Assembly (NCBI RefSeq): GCF_030409055.1
Contig: NZ_CP116619.1
Coordinates: 1,087,628-1,151,627, forward strand
Reading direction: 5' to 3'
Source: Trichocoleus desertorum NBK24
GTDB taxonomy: Bacteria > Cyanobacteriota > Cyanobacteriia > FACHB-46
Length of the DNA: 64,000 nt
In this document: positions 38,323-47,886 of the stretch, piece by piece
Layout: each line of letters opens with the position of its first letter
Position numbering within the stretch: the stretch's first letter is position 1
Made by a program: the position numbers and the translations under genes
Notes under the pieces: model-generated
What the model was told of the DNA's origin: nothing
Seen by the model: only the letters and a program-made list of their open reading frames with translations
The model's database searches: none

Positions 38323-38604
38323 TAGATTCTCATTGAGGGAGCAAATTAAGGCACACTACTTTGCGGATGCGATCGCCTTACCGCTGAATCTTCAGTTATA
38401 AATACTTCAGTTACGGGTCTTCAGTTATAGGGCATTATTTACACCGTTACTCAGTGTAACGAGTCGAGCCAGCCGACCAAGCATTGCTAGGACTAGCATT
38501 TATGTCCTTATCTAGCAAATACTTATCTAGCAAATATTTTTCTTTTCTCCTCACTCTCACAATTGGCTCTTGCGATGTTTAACATCCCCATACGGGTGAT
38601 CAGT

Positions 38605-39414
38605 ATGCGTCAGAAACAATCCCGGACAACTTTGCTAAAAACTTGTCTAGCCCTCTCTCTAGGGTTATTTGTCTGTAGCTGGCCTACAATCACTCTCGCT
38701 CAAAACCAGCAGCCATCCAGCACCGTCAAACGCCGTCTGCCAGGTCGTCGGGTAGGGGCTGGCACTCGTGGGCCTTGCACGAATCCTAAGCAACCCTTGG
38801 TAGCCTTGATCCCTGATACCAATCTAGGGCTGACTGCCGAAAAGTATCCGACCTTCTTTTGGTTCATTCCGTCTACACCAGCACGCACCGCTGAATTTGT
38901 GCTGAACAATGAGAAGAAACAGGAGATCTACAAAACAACTTTTGCGATTACTGGGTCGCCAGGAGTCATCAACCTCACCCTGCCCGCAAATGCGACCTTA
39001 CCGCCGCTAGAAGTGAACAAGAATTACTCTTGGACGTTTTCTTTAATCTGCAATCCGTCCGATCCTTCCGCCGTTGATTTTGTCCAAGGATGGGTGCAAC
39101 GGGTGGCCCTCAGCCGCAATGTAGGAAATCAACTGACCAAAGCCGCCCCACGCGATCGCCCCGCTATCTATGCAGGAGCAGGCATCTGGAACGATACTCT
39201 CAAGAGTCTGAGCGAGTTACGCCGAGCCAACCCTCGCGATCGCGCCTTAAATACAGATTGGGAAACTGTGCTGAAGTCGGTGGGGCTAGAGACTGTCGCC
39301 AAGGCTCCTTTGGTGCAGTGTTGCTCTCAAACCAATTCTCCAGCAACCGATTCTCGTTCTACCAGCCCCACTCCTCGTTCCCGAAGTTCTGCCTCTCCCA
39401 ACAACACGCGCTAG
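38605..39414 (+). CDS. DUF928 secreted protein (first copy)
   Basis: This is a 269-residue protein. From ATG 38605 a signal peptide is evident (LLKTCLALSLGLFVCSWPTI, cleavage near TLAQ). Earlier in-frame starts would only lengthen the n-region. The mature protein opens with KRRLPGRRVGAGTRGPC, the basic DUF928 signature, then LVALIPDTNLGLTAEKYPTF, FWFIPSTPA, YSWTFSLICNP and WVQRVALS. The C-terminus is Ser/Thr/Arg-rich and variable. DUF928 has no established function; the fold is probably beta-rich and extracytoplasmic. A second DUF928 gene lies beyond the TPS pair at 45843-46700, and the two share the whole core. Regular occurrence beside CHASE2, CHAT and TPS genes is my recollection of other cyanobacteria. 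Confidence 0.85.
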   Translation: MRQKQSRTTLLKTCLALSLGLFVCSWPTITLAQNQQPSSTVKRRLPGRRVGAGTRGPCTNPKQPLVALIPDTNLGLTAEKYPTFFWFIPSTPARTAEFVLNNEKKQEIYKTTFAITGSPGVINLTLPANATLPPLEVNKNYSWTFSLICNPSDPSAVDFVQGWVQRVALSRNVGNQLTKAAPRDRPAIYAGAGIWNDTLKSLSELRRANPRDRALNTDWETVLKSVGLETVAKAPLVQCCSQTNSPATDSRSTSPTPRSRSSASPNNTR

Positions 39415-39697
39415 GATTCTAGCTGCCCAATCTCTCACTCAGGTATGAAGCTGGTTGTAGATGTTGCTGGTGCGTAGATACCCAGCGCCTCGATCAGCTT
39501 CTTTATTATTTTTGATACAAACTTAACTATCAATACATAGAAGCGCGATAATTTAGTTCTATGCAAGTTATCCGCTACAACCAAAACAATCAGGGGATTT
39601 CAGCGACACCTGAGCAATATTCATGGTGACTTGATGGCGCTGAATTTTAGGTTTATCTCTTCGAATTGTTCTTTTATTACAAATTGGTAGGACGCTG

Positions 39698-42600
39698 ATG
39701 CTTCAGTCAGCTCTAAAAAGCGGTCATTGGCCGCTGCTAGTTGCTCTTTTGCTAAATTTGCTGCTCCCTGATGCGGTTCCAGCCCAATTGTTGCCTGCGA
39801 CCGATGGCAACAATACCCAGGTGATACAGAACGGCAATCAGTTGAACATTACAGGTGGGCAGCTATCTGGCGATCGCAGCAATCTCTTCCATAGCTTTAC
39901 CCAGTTCAACCTAGATGTTAATCAGATTGCCAACTTTCTATCTAGCCCCAATCTTCAGAATATTCTGGCTCGGATTAATGGCAGTGACGCTTCAGTCATT
40001 AATGGAGTGTTGCAGGTCAGTGGAGGCAACTCTAACCTGTTTCTGCTCAATCCCTCTGGCATTATTTTTGGCCCCAATGCTAGCTTAAATTTACCTGCCT
40101 CCTTTACCGCAACTACAGCCAGTAGCATTGGGTTCGGTAACGATTGGTTTAATGCAGTTGGGGCTAGCGACTATGCAGCGCTCAACGGTAGCCCTAACAC
40201 GTTTGCCTTTACGCAGAGCCAGCCAGGAGCGATCGCCAATGCTGGCAACTTAGCAGTGGCTCCGGGCAGCAATCTCACGCTTCTCGGTGGAACGGTGCTC
40301 AGTACGGGGCAACTCGCAGCTCCAAATGGACAAATTGCGATCGCTGCTGTACCCGGTCAGAACTTAGTGCGGCTCAGCCAACCGGGGAGTCCTCTGAGCT
40401 TAGAAATCCAGCCTCTCACGCCTAGCACCTCCGCCTCCAGCGACACTCAACCAACGGCCCCAAACTTACCAACTGCGATTTCGCTACCAGAACTCCTAAC
40501 CGGAGGCGAATGGAGTAGCGCGACTGGAGTCAGCGTGAACGAGCAAGGTCAAGTAGCGCTAACAGGCTCAGGACTGGGAGCCGAGCCAGGAGATGTTGTG
40601 GTTCAAGGTGGTGTCACGGCCCAAGCAACATCCTTGTCCGCTACTAACAATCTCACCCTCGTAGAAAGCGAACTACGAACTACAGCAGACTTGCACCTAC
40701 TAGCCCAAAATACAGTCCGGATGAGGGATAGTGCGACTACACCGTTTTTGGCTCAAGCGAGTGGCAACCTATTGATTCGAGGCAACCAAGGGATTGATAT
40801 TTTGGCCTTGCAGCATCCAGGCGTACCGTTCCAAAGTGGTCAAGATTTGACTTTAGCTAGTAACGGTGTGATTTCGGCAGATGCTCGCTTTGCTAGTCAA
40901 GGGCAGTTCTCGATCTTGACTTTAGACAATACCCCAGGAAACTTTGTCAGCTTATACGACCCCATTATTAGTGCTGATGGTGATGTGGTTTTAGGGGACT
41001 ATACAGGAGCTGCGCTCAAGATTGAGGCGACTGGCAGTATTACAGCAGGTAATATCACCATTACGTCACCCGACTTTACCTTTGGTTTGGCCCCTGCCAA
41101 TGCAGACCAAGCTTTGCTAGCATCCTCCCTAGCTTTAATTCTGCGGGCTGGCGTCACAACTCTGGAAGAAACAACCTCTGCTACACCCCCTCCCTTTGTC
41201 CTGAGTGCTGCTTCATCTCCAGCAACGATTACGGTTGGTAACATTGCAACCTTTAGTCCGCCTATTGCAACCTTTTCCCAGGATAGTGGGCCTGTAGTTC
41301 TAAGTGCTCCAGGAGATATTACGACGGGTAATATCGACACCTACTCACTGAACTCGACACAGGTAGGTAATGGGGGTGATGTGCAAATCACTTCGACGGC
41401 TGGTAGCGTAGCCACCGAGCTGATTAATACTTTCGTGCAGAAGTTGGGTGGAGGAGGTTTTGTTGGTACAGCAGGAGATGTCAACATCAGTGCTGCAACA
41501 GGTATAGATACAAATGCCATCAATGCCTCGGCGAGTGCAACAGGGGTCGATGGATCGGCGATCGCAGCGGGAGGGCAAGTAACTCTCCAAACCCTAAACC
41601 CTGAAAGCAACATCCGTTTTACCAGCATTGATACCCAAGGGATCATAGATGCTTTTGATGGCAATGTGGGTCAAGGGGGAGAGGTGCAGGTGTTAGCGAA
41701 GGGAGTCGTGCAAGGAATCGGCACCTTAGCGAGTACAGGAGATACAATTAACAGCCAAGGTAGTACGGGTGCTGGTTTGATTACGATTCAGCACAATGGA
41801 GGGCCAGATAATGTGCCCTTTGTGGTGGGCGATCCAGGACTCAACGGTACCGCTGGAGCGATCAGTGCTGGAGCCATTACAGCAATCCCGCTCGGTACTA
41901 GCTTGCCTGTGCTACCTGAAGATGGGGTCGCTAGTGAAACCCCTAGTGAGATTCAAATTATTTCTATTAATACTGCACCGACGATCGCAGTTGCTCCAGT
42001 GCTGTCGGGAGCGCAGCAAGATCAGCCTTTTGAGTTCATTTTCAATCCAACCACGGAAGACGTGAACAGCGACGGGACTAGCGACAATACAACCGTTTTG
42101 CTTGATTCAGTTTTGGTTGGAACGCTGCAAAGAGGTGAAACAGTCTTGAACCCTGGGGATCTCCTGGTACCTGGGGAAACTTTGGTTTATACTCCTCCCG
42201 CTGGTTCTAGCGGCTCCTTGGATGCGCTGAGGGTGAGGAGTAGCGATCGCGTCTCCTCTTCACCCTTGGCTGCGATCGGGATCGACGTACAAGCGACAAT
42301 ACCCGAACCTGACCCTGAACCCGAACCTGACCCTGAACCTGACCCTGAACCTGACCCTGAACCCGAACCTGAGCCAGAACCTGAACCTGAGCCACAGCCT
42401 TTGCCAGATCCCACCTGTGCTTTTCAGTGTCGGCCTACCGCTAGTATTCCAACGATTCAGGCTGCTGCGGAAACCGTGCTGATCAATACGCCAGAAGCTG
42501 GCTTTACTCGGCAGTTTCAGGAATATTTTGGCTGGTCAGCCATTACCCTGCGTACTGTAAATGAGGAACGAGAGTTAGCGCGCGAAATTGAACGAGCGAC

Positions 42601-43729
42601 GGGGGCAAAACCTGCTTTTATCTATGTCAGTTTTGTGCCTGCTCAGCTAGGACTGAGTGAACAATTGGGGGCTGAGGCACAAGACGGAGATCAACTGGAA
42701 TTATTCGTTATTACGGCTCAGGGCAACCCAATTCGGCACCGCATTCCCACCGCTACGCGATCGCAAGTTCTAGCCATTGCTAAAGCCTTTCGGGGTGCAG
42801 TAGCCGATCCACGCCAAATGGATAACACCAACTATCTAGAGCCTGCCCAGCAATTGTATCGCTGGTTGGTGGCACCTCTCGAAACAGAGCTGAAAGCGAG
42901 GGGCATTAATAATTTGGTGTTTCTGATGGATACGGGGTTGCGATCGCTGCCAGTCGCCGCATTGCATGACGGTCAACAGTTCCTGGTGGAGCAATATAGT
43001 GTGGGTTTAATGCCAAGCTTGAGCTTGACGGATACTCGCTATACCAACATTCGAGACTCCCAAGTTTTAGCGATGGGAGTGTCGGAAAGTACCCAAGATC
43101 AATCTCCATTACCTGCGGTGCCAGTTGAGCTAACGACGCTGGTGCTGAAATTGTGGCCGGGAAGATTGCTCCTCAACGCCCAAGCCACGCTCAACAATCT
43201 CAAGGTGAGCGAACAGCAACCGTTTGGCATTGTGCATCTGGCGACCCATGCCAGCTTTAACGCGGGGACTCCCAGCAATTCCTATATTCAGTTGTGGAAT
43301 GACAAGCTGCGGCTGGATCAAATGCGGCAACTGGGTTTTAATGCGCCACAGGTGGAAATGCTGGTACTGAGTGCCTGTCAAACTGCTTTGGGTGATGCAG
43401 AAGCAGAACTAGGGTTTGCTGGCTTGGCTGTGCAGGCGGGTGTAAAAACTTCGCTAGCTAGCCTCTGGTATGTCAGCGATGCCGCCACGACTGGATTAAT
43501 GACCGAGTTTTATCAAGCCTTGCGAACTGCGCCGATTAAGGCAGAAGCTCTACGGCAAGCTCAGGTGGCAATGGCTAAAGGCCAAATCTACCTAGAAGAC
43601 GACCAGCTCAGAGGATTGAGCGGTGTGAATAGTTTAGTGCTACCACCCGAAAGTGCAGGTCTGGGCGATCGCGAACTTTCCCATCCTTACTATTGGGCTG
43701 CCTTCACGATGGTTGGCAATCCTTGGTAA
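39698..43729 (+). CDS. TpsA-like exoprotein with C-terminal CHAT protease domain
   Basis: This is a 1343-residue protein. A signal peptide (WPLLVALLLNLLLPDAVPAQ) leads into a filamentous-haemagglutinin N-terminal TPS secretion domain (about 30-260: NGNQLNITGG, SNLFHSFTQFNLD, NLFLLNPSGIIFGPNASL). A beta-helix-like repetitive region (about 260-800) is followed by a cadherin-like stretch and a (Pro-Glu/Asp-Pro) linker (about 868-905). The C-terminal CHAT domain (about 930-1343) is a caspase-like peptidase with intact His1184 (VHLATHASF) and Cys1227 (LSACQTALGD). It is thus predicted to be exported by a TpsB porin and to display a protease at the surface or outside. The TpsB gene is convergent, 28 bp from this stop. 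Confidence 0.92.
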   Translation: MLQSALKSGHWPLLVALLLNLLLPDAVPAQLLPATDGNNTQVIQNGNQLNITGGQLSGDRSNLFHSFTQFNLDVNQIANFLSSPNLQNILARINGSDASVINGVLQVSGGNSNLFLLNPSGIIFGPNASLNLPASFTATTASSIGFGNDWFNAVGASDYAALNGSPNTFAFTQSQPGAIANAGNLAVAPGSNLTLLGGTVLSTGQLAAPNGQIAIAAVPGQNLVRLSQPGSPLSLEIQPLTPSTSASSDTQPTAPNLPTAISLPELLTGGEWSSATGVSVNEQGQVALTGSGLGAEPGDVVVQGGVTAQATSLSATNNLTLVESELRTTADLHLLAQNTVRMRDSATTPFLAQASGNLLIRGNQGIDILALQHPGVPFQSGQDLTLASNGVISADARFASQGQFSILTLDNTPGNFVSLYDPIISADGDVVLGDYTGAALKIEATGSITAGNITITSPDFTFGLAPANADQALLASSLALILRAGVTTLEETTSATPPPFVLSAASSPATITVGNIATFSPPIATFSQDSGPVVLSAPGDITTGNIDTYSLNSTQVGNGGDVQITSTAGSVATELINTFVQKLGGGGFVGTAGDVNISAATGIDTNAINASASATGVDGSAIAAGGQVTLQTLNPESNIRFTSIDTQGIIDAFDGNVGQGGEVQVLAKGVVQGIGTLASTGDTINSQGSTGAGLITIQHNGGPDNVPFVVGDPGLNGTAGAISAGAITAIPLGTSLPVLPEDGVASETPSEIQIISINTAPTIAVAPVLSGAQQDQPFEFIFNPTTEDVNSDGTSDNTTVLLDSVLVGTLQRGETVLNPGDLLVPGETLVYTPPAGSSGSLDALRVRSSDRVSSSPLAAIGIDVQATIPEPDPEPEPDPEPDPEPDPEPEPEPEPEPEPQPLPDPTCAFQCRPTASIPTIQAAAETVLINTPEAGFTRQFQEYFGWSAITLRTVNEERELAREIERATGAKPAFIYVSFVPAQLGLSEQLGAEAQDGDQLELFVITAQGNPIRHRIPTATRSQVLAIAKAFRGAVADPRQMDNTNYLEPAQQLYRWLVAPLETELKARGINNLVFLMDTGLRSLPVAALHDGQQFLVEQYSVGLMPSLSLTDTRYTNIRDSQVLAMGVSESTQDQSPLPAVPVELTTLVLKLWPGRLLLNAQATLNNLKVSEQQPFGIVHLATHASFNAGTPSNSYIQLWNDKLRLDQMRQLGFNAPQVEMLVLSACQTALGDAEAELGFAGLAVQAGVKTSLASLWYVSDAATTGLMTEFYQALRTAPIKAEALRQAQVAMAKGQIYLEDDQLRGLSGVNSLVLPPESAGLGDRELSHPYYWAAFTMVGNPW
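42301..42402 (+). repeat. Pro-Glu/Pro-Asp coding repeat linker
   Basis: Tandem hexanucleotide-based repeats (GAACCT, GACCCT and variants) encode an acidic PEPDPEP-type linker of about 34 residues between the beta-rich exoprotein body and the CHAT domain. A rigid extended spacer is the expected structure. Its near-perfect DNA repeats should make it variable in length between strains. Confidence 0.85.
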
Positions 43730-43757
43730 AGCTGCTTAGTTCTAGTAAAGCCATGAG

Positions 43758-45608
43758 TTAAGGTCGGATGACCACACTAAAATAGACTGCTTCGTCTTGG
43801 GCATTCTGGCCGCGATCGCTCAAGTCCACCAAGGGAAAGGCATAATCTAAGCGAATGTTGAGACCTGCCACGGGTCGCCACAGTAGCCCAACGCCTGCGC
43901 CCGCTAGAAATCGTTCATCGTTAAGCTCGTTGGGGTTTCTTGGATTGTTCCACACCGCTCCTAAATCGAAAAAAGGAGCAAGTTGGAGGATAGGTAGCCC
44001 TGCTTCATTACGCTGCAAAGCAATCCGATCTTCGAGCGAAAAGCGGACACCGTTATCTCCAGAGCGGGCATTTTGCCTAAACCCACGTACTGACTGGCCC
44101 CCACCAATCACAAACTGCTGTGAGGGCAAGAGACTGTCGGGTGTGAGTTGTAAGTCTAACTGAGCAATCAGTAAGTTATCTGTACCCAGTACCTGAACCC
44201 GCTGAGCCTGTCCTAACCAACTAAAGAACCGCCCATCAGGAATTGGATCAGGATTGGTAGTGGCATCAAAGACATCCACCCCAACATTAAACTGCGATCG
44301 CAAAGCCCAAGCTCCGCCCGGATCACGCTTGACATAATCTTGACCAAACTTGATCACGCTGGTGCGGCTAATGCCATTCGGCCCCGTACCGAGCACAAAG
44401 GGGTTAGGAATGTCGTTAAACAGGAAAGTCTGCCCATCTTGGAAGGTAAAGCCCAGAGAGAGCGCTAATTCTTCTCGGGGCGATCGCACCAAAGGCTGAC
44501 GATAGCTAATCTCATACAACTCAGAACTGCCGCGAATCCCTAAATCTGCAAATTCAGGGTCAGTAATTTTGTAATCATTGGGGGCAGCGCGTAATTGAAT
44601 CGTCCCGTTCATGGCATTAACAGGGACTCGGTAGCTAAAGTCATACAACTCCGCACCACCCGTTGTAGAAACGTAGTAAGCACCTGCGAGTTGATCGCCC
44701 ACTCCGGTTAAGTTGCGATGCACAGCACTCACCCCTAGGCGCTCAGAGCCAACACTGGGCGGTGAATAGTTGTCAGCACTCAAGTAAAAGTCAAACGGAT
44801 TCGCTTCTGTCACCCGAACGGTCAAAATACTTTGGCCGAGTTGCTCTCCCGCGCGTAGATTGGCTTCGACGTTCTTAAATAGAGGGTCAGTTTTCAGCAG
44901 GCGCAGTTGATCTTCCAAATCGTCTTTCTTCAGCGGCGTTTTTGCCCCCAACTGAATGCGATCGCGAATGTAACTCGTGTTAACCCGACGATTGCCTTCG
45001 ACTTCAATGCGTTCCAGACTGCCTTCAATCACGCGAATCCTAACGACACCATCCGTAATCGTTTGATCCACCAAGACAGCGCGAGAAGTGATATAGCCTT
45101 GGTTGAGATAGAGCTGCGTAATGGCATCGGCCACAGTCCGTAGTTGCTCCAAGGTCAAAGAACGACCTTCGTAGGGCTGCACGATGGGGTCTAGTTCTCT
45201 TGGCCCCAAAATCGTACTACCAATCACTTCAATGTTTTTAACCGGAATCGTCACATCAGGCTGAACTGGGCGGGTTTCTGGGCTAGGCGTGGGTAAGATC
45301 GGCTGTTCTTCTTCCTCCGGAGTGGGCGTTGGCAACGTCGGTTGGGGTTGCAGGAAGCGGTCTTGGTTGGGATCGAGTTGCGGATTAGCAACAGGCGGAG
45401 TGGGCACACTCTGAGCGACCAAGTTGCCTAGCTCTCCGGCTCCAGTACTATGAGAGCTAGGATTAGCCCAAGCAGAAGTGCTGTTGAGCGGCATCGGTAT
45501 TAAGGTCGTGGCTAACAGCCCCACAGCTTTTGCTCTGAGTCCTCCCTGGAGCCAGAGAAACTGCCAAAAATCTGTTCTCACACTCCATCCCACTTGCTGC
45601 TTCCGCAC
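43758..45608 (-). CDS. ShlB/FhaC/HecB-family outer-membrane TpsB transporter
   Basis: This is a 616-residue two-partner-secretion porin of the Omp85 superfamily. A signal-like N-terminus is followed by a Pro/Thr/Glu-rich linker (about 70-115). Two POTRA domains follow (about 118-270: VKNIEVIGSTILGPRELDPI; LERIEVEGNRRVNTSYIRDR). The 16-strand barrel spans about 275-616, ending in YFSVVIRP. The conserved lid-loop motif VRGF (SVRGFRQNARSGDNG) is present. It should export the adjacent TpsA-CHAT protein. TpsA and TpsB are usually co-oriented; here they converge. The start is GTG, with further in-frame GTGs nearby, so the N-terminus is uncertain. Confidence 0.92.
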   Translation of the reverse strand: MRKQQVGWSVRTDFWQFLWLQGGLRAKAVGLLATTLIPMPLNSTSAWANPSSHSTGAGELGNLVAQSVPTPPVANPQLDPNQDRFLQPQPTLPTPTPEEEEQPILPTPSPETRPVQPDVTIPVKNIEVIGSTILGPRELDPIVQPYEGRSLTLEQLRTVADAITQLYLNQGYITSRAVLVDQTITDGVVRIRVIEGSLERIEVEGNRRVNTSYIRDRIQLGAKTPLKKDDLEDQLRLLKTDPLFKNVEANLRAGEQLGQSILTVRVTEANPFDFYLSADNYSPPSVGSERLGVSAVHRNLTGVGDQLAGAYYVSTTGGAELYDFSYRVPVNAMNGTIQLRAAPNDYKITDPEFADLGIRGSSELYEISYRQPLVRSPREELALSLGFTFQDGQTFLFNDIPNPFVLGTGPNGISRTSVIKFGQDYVKRDPGGAWALRSQFNVGVDVFDATTNPDPIPDGRFFSWLGQAQRVQVLGTDNLLIAQLDLQLTPDSLLPSQQFVIGGGQSVRGFRQNARSGDNGVRFSLEDRIALQRNEAGLPILQLAPFFDLGAVWNNPRNPNELNDERFLAGAGVGLLWRPVAGLNIRLDYAFPLVDLSDRGQNAQDEAVYFSVVIRP

Positions 45609-45842
45609 AATTTGTTGCTCTCTATAAACTACGGCTCAAGTTTCAGCGCTAGGCATAAGCAGGACTAGCTAGAAGATTGTACGTCAAGTATCTCCGGTCT
45701 TAAATTCTGAACCAGAGATTTGCAAGTAAGCGTCTACAATTGTGGCAACCCTAGCTCCTTATGGGCCCTTCCTGCTGTGTTTCCTAGCGTAGCTCTGAGC
45801 CTACAGGATGCTGCTGCTGAATTGATCCACAAGAGTTTTTTT

Positions 45843-46700
45843 ATGCCTCAGGTTAATATTTACAAAACTTTTATCGCTGTTGGGTTGACGATAGGTTTGT
45901 CATGGGGGGTGGACAGTTTTCAGCCAGCCTCAGCAATGCAGTTTCGAGCGACAAATCGTAAACTACCAGGTCGGCGGGTCGGGGCAGGAACCAGAGCTTT
46001 TGTGCGACCTAAGGTGGGTGCTCCTAGGACGCGAGGACCCGTACAAGTGGCACCACCACCCAGTCCTAGAATCCCAGGACGGCGGCAGGGAGCAGGTTCA
46101 CGAGGTCCAGGTTTAGTTGAGTGTTTACCCGCTAACTCTGGCTCGTTAGTGGCTTTGTTACCCGATACCAATTTAGGGCTAACAACCGCAGCTTACCCAC
46201 GATTTTTCTGGTCTGTGCCGTCAACCAATGCACCTCTCATGGAATTCACGCTCCACGAGGTAGATGCCAAGCAAGCTAACCGTAACTTGATTTACAAAAC
46301 CACCTTCAGCACCACAGGCGAAGCAGGAATTGCCAGCCTCAGCTTACCGACGGATGTCAATCTGCCTCCGTTGAAACTGGGCCAAGACTACCGTTGGTCT
46401 GTGGCCCTCATTTGCAATCCTGGCGATCGCTCTCAAGACGTAACAGTTGATGGTTGGGTGCAACGAGTCGTCCCTAGTTCAACCGTTGCTCAACAGTTAA
46501 AACAGGCCACTCCTCGCGATCGCTCTTTTATCTACGCCCAAAATAGCCTTTGGTTCAACACGATTGAAACGCTGGTAGACCAACGCTGTGCCCGCCCCCA
46601 GGATGCAGACTTAGCAGCTAGTTGGGCCGAGTTGATGAAGTCGGTGAATTTAGAGGCGATCGCCAATCAACCTCCTGTTTGCTTAAAAGATGAGGGATGA
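45843..46700 (+). CDS. DUF928 secreted protein (second copy)
   Basis: This is a 285-residue protein from ATG 45843, with a signal peptide (YKTFIAVGLTIGLSWGVDSF, cleavage after PASA); the open frame extends back to 45720. The basic signature is duplicated: RKLPGRRVGAGTR and RIPGRRQGAGSRGPG, separated by an Arg/Pro-rich spacer. The DUF928 core follows: LVALLPDTNLGLTTAAYPRF, FWSVPSTNAP, YRWSVALICNPGDRS and WVQRVVPS. It matches the first copy at 38605-39414 across the core, so they are paralogues flanking the TpsA/TpsB pair. The 3' end (KDEG) is encoded by GATGAGG repeat DNA. The gene is divergent from the tpsB gene. Confidence 0.85.
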   Translation: MPQVNIYKTFIAVGLTIGLSWGVDSFQPASAMQFRATNRKLPGRRVGAGTRAFVRPKVGAPRTRGPVQVAPPPSPRIPGRRQGAGSRGPGLVECLPANSGSLVALLPDTNLGLTTAAYPRFFWSVPSTNAPLMEFTLHEVDAKQANRNLIYKTTFSTTGEAGIASLSLPTDVNLPPLKLGQDYRWSVALICNPGDRSQDVTVDGWVQRVVPSSTVAQQLKQATPRDRSFIYAQNSLWFNTIETLVDQRCARPQDADLAASWAELMKSVNLEAIANQPPVCLKDEG

Positions 46701-46767
46701 GGGTAGTTGAAGATCCTAGGTTGAGATTAGATACAGAGGCTAGAGACTCAACATATTCGATACGTAT

Positions 46768-47679
46768 CTAGCTCTGTGCGGTTAGCGGTGCCAATTCCAT
46801 TTCCCGGAAAAGTTGTAGGGCCGATCGCCAGACTAAGTAGCCTTGAGCGCTCAGATGCAAACCATCAGTCGTGAAGTCAGCCCGTAAATTGCCTTGAGCA
46901 TCTGTAAATAGGGGGTGTAAGTCGAGAAAATGTACTCCCGTTTCCTCGGCGATCGCTTTGAGTTCCTGATTGAGCTGACGAATACGGTCGTTAGGAATTG
47001 CATTCAAGCGGTCTCTGCCTTGCCAAGTGGCGCGATCGCCTGCGTGCGGCAATATGGACTGCAAGACAATCTGAGCTTGGGGATGTACCTGCTGCAAATC
47101 TCGGATAATCCGATACTGATTTTCTAGCAATTCCACATCTCCTACCCCTCGAATTAAGTCGTTGATACCAATCAGGACAAAAATTGTCTCTGGCTGGGTC
47201 TCGTCAAACAACTCTAGACGGCGGAGTAGCCCAGCCGAAGTTTCTCCAGAAATACCTTGGTTCAACCAGCTTTGCTGCGTTGGCAACAACTCAGGTGGAA
47301 ACCAAAGGCTCAGAGAATCTCCCACCAGTATATTCAGGCGCTTGGGGCGGTCTGTCGCTGCGGCCTTAGCTTCTTGCTGCAAGAGAGTCAACCATTGCTC
47401 ATAGGTGAGCTGATGGCGCGGCCCCAACTCTGGCGTTGCAGAGACAGGAAGGCGCGGTTGATGATTTTGGTTTGCAGCCGCACTAGCCTTGGCAAGCCAC
47501 GGTAAACTGGCAAGCCACGGTAAACTATGCGCTCGCAGCAATAACAACACGGTCAATAGCAAGAAGCCATTGGCTACAACTGACAACAAGGCCCAAGCAG
47601 GAACAATTTTTCGAGAGCGAGTAGGCACTGAACCGCACTCAACGTCATTTTGAATCAGATTGTAGTCGCAATCTGGCAT
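46768..47679 (-). CDS. Membrane-anchored SGNH/GDSL hydrolase
   Basis: This is a 303-residue protein. A single N-terminal membrane helix (WALLSVVANGFLLLTVLLLL, about 29-48) is followed by a Ser/Ala/Pro linker and an SGNH hydrolase domain (about 112-295). Catalytic blocks are VGDSLS (Ser122), NQGISGET, IGINDLIRG (Asn173) and DGLHLSAQGY (Asp/His pair near the end). It should act outside the cytoplasmic membrane as an esterase or deacetylase on lipids, polysaccharide or peptidoglycan acyl groups. A short tandem repeat duplicates SLPWLA just after the membrane helix. Confidence 0.88.
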   Translation of the reverse strand: MPDCDYNLIQNDVECGSVPTRSRKIVPAWALLSVVANGFLLLTVLLLLRAHSLPWLASLPWLAKASAAANQNHQPRLPVSATPELGPRHQLTYEQWLTLLQQEAKAAATDRPKRLNILVGDSLSLWFPPELLPTQQSWLNQGISGETSAGLLRRLELFDETQPETIFVLIGINDLIRGVGDVELLENQYRIIRDLQQVHPQAQIVLQSILPHAGDRATWQGRDRLNAIPNDRIRQLNQELKAIAEETGVHFLDLHPLFTDAQGNLRADFTTDGLHLSAQGYLVWRSALQLFREMELAPLTAQS

Positions 47680-47759
47680 TCGTCCAAAAAATTAGTCGCA
47701 ACTAGGGTTCGCTGATAAAGCTGGCGATCGATTTGCACCTCATTAGTCCAGCAAGAACC

Positions 47760-47795
47760 AAAAAACTGCCAGAACCTTAAGCTCTAGCAGTTTTT
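47760..47795 (-). terminator. Rho-independent terminator after amt
   Basis: AAAAAACTGC (47760-47769) pairs with GCAGTTTTT (47787-47795), with further pairing in the loop flanks. On the minus strand it follows the amt stop and ends in a T-run. Confidence 0.75.
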
Positions 47796-47886
47796 CGAAT
47801 TGCAAATACTAATTCAATCAGGTTTTACTAGGTGCCCAACTTCACTGCAATAGCACCATAAAAACCTTAGCGAATGGTACTACACC

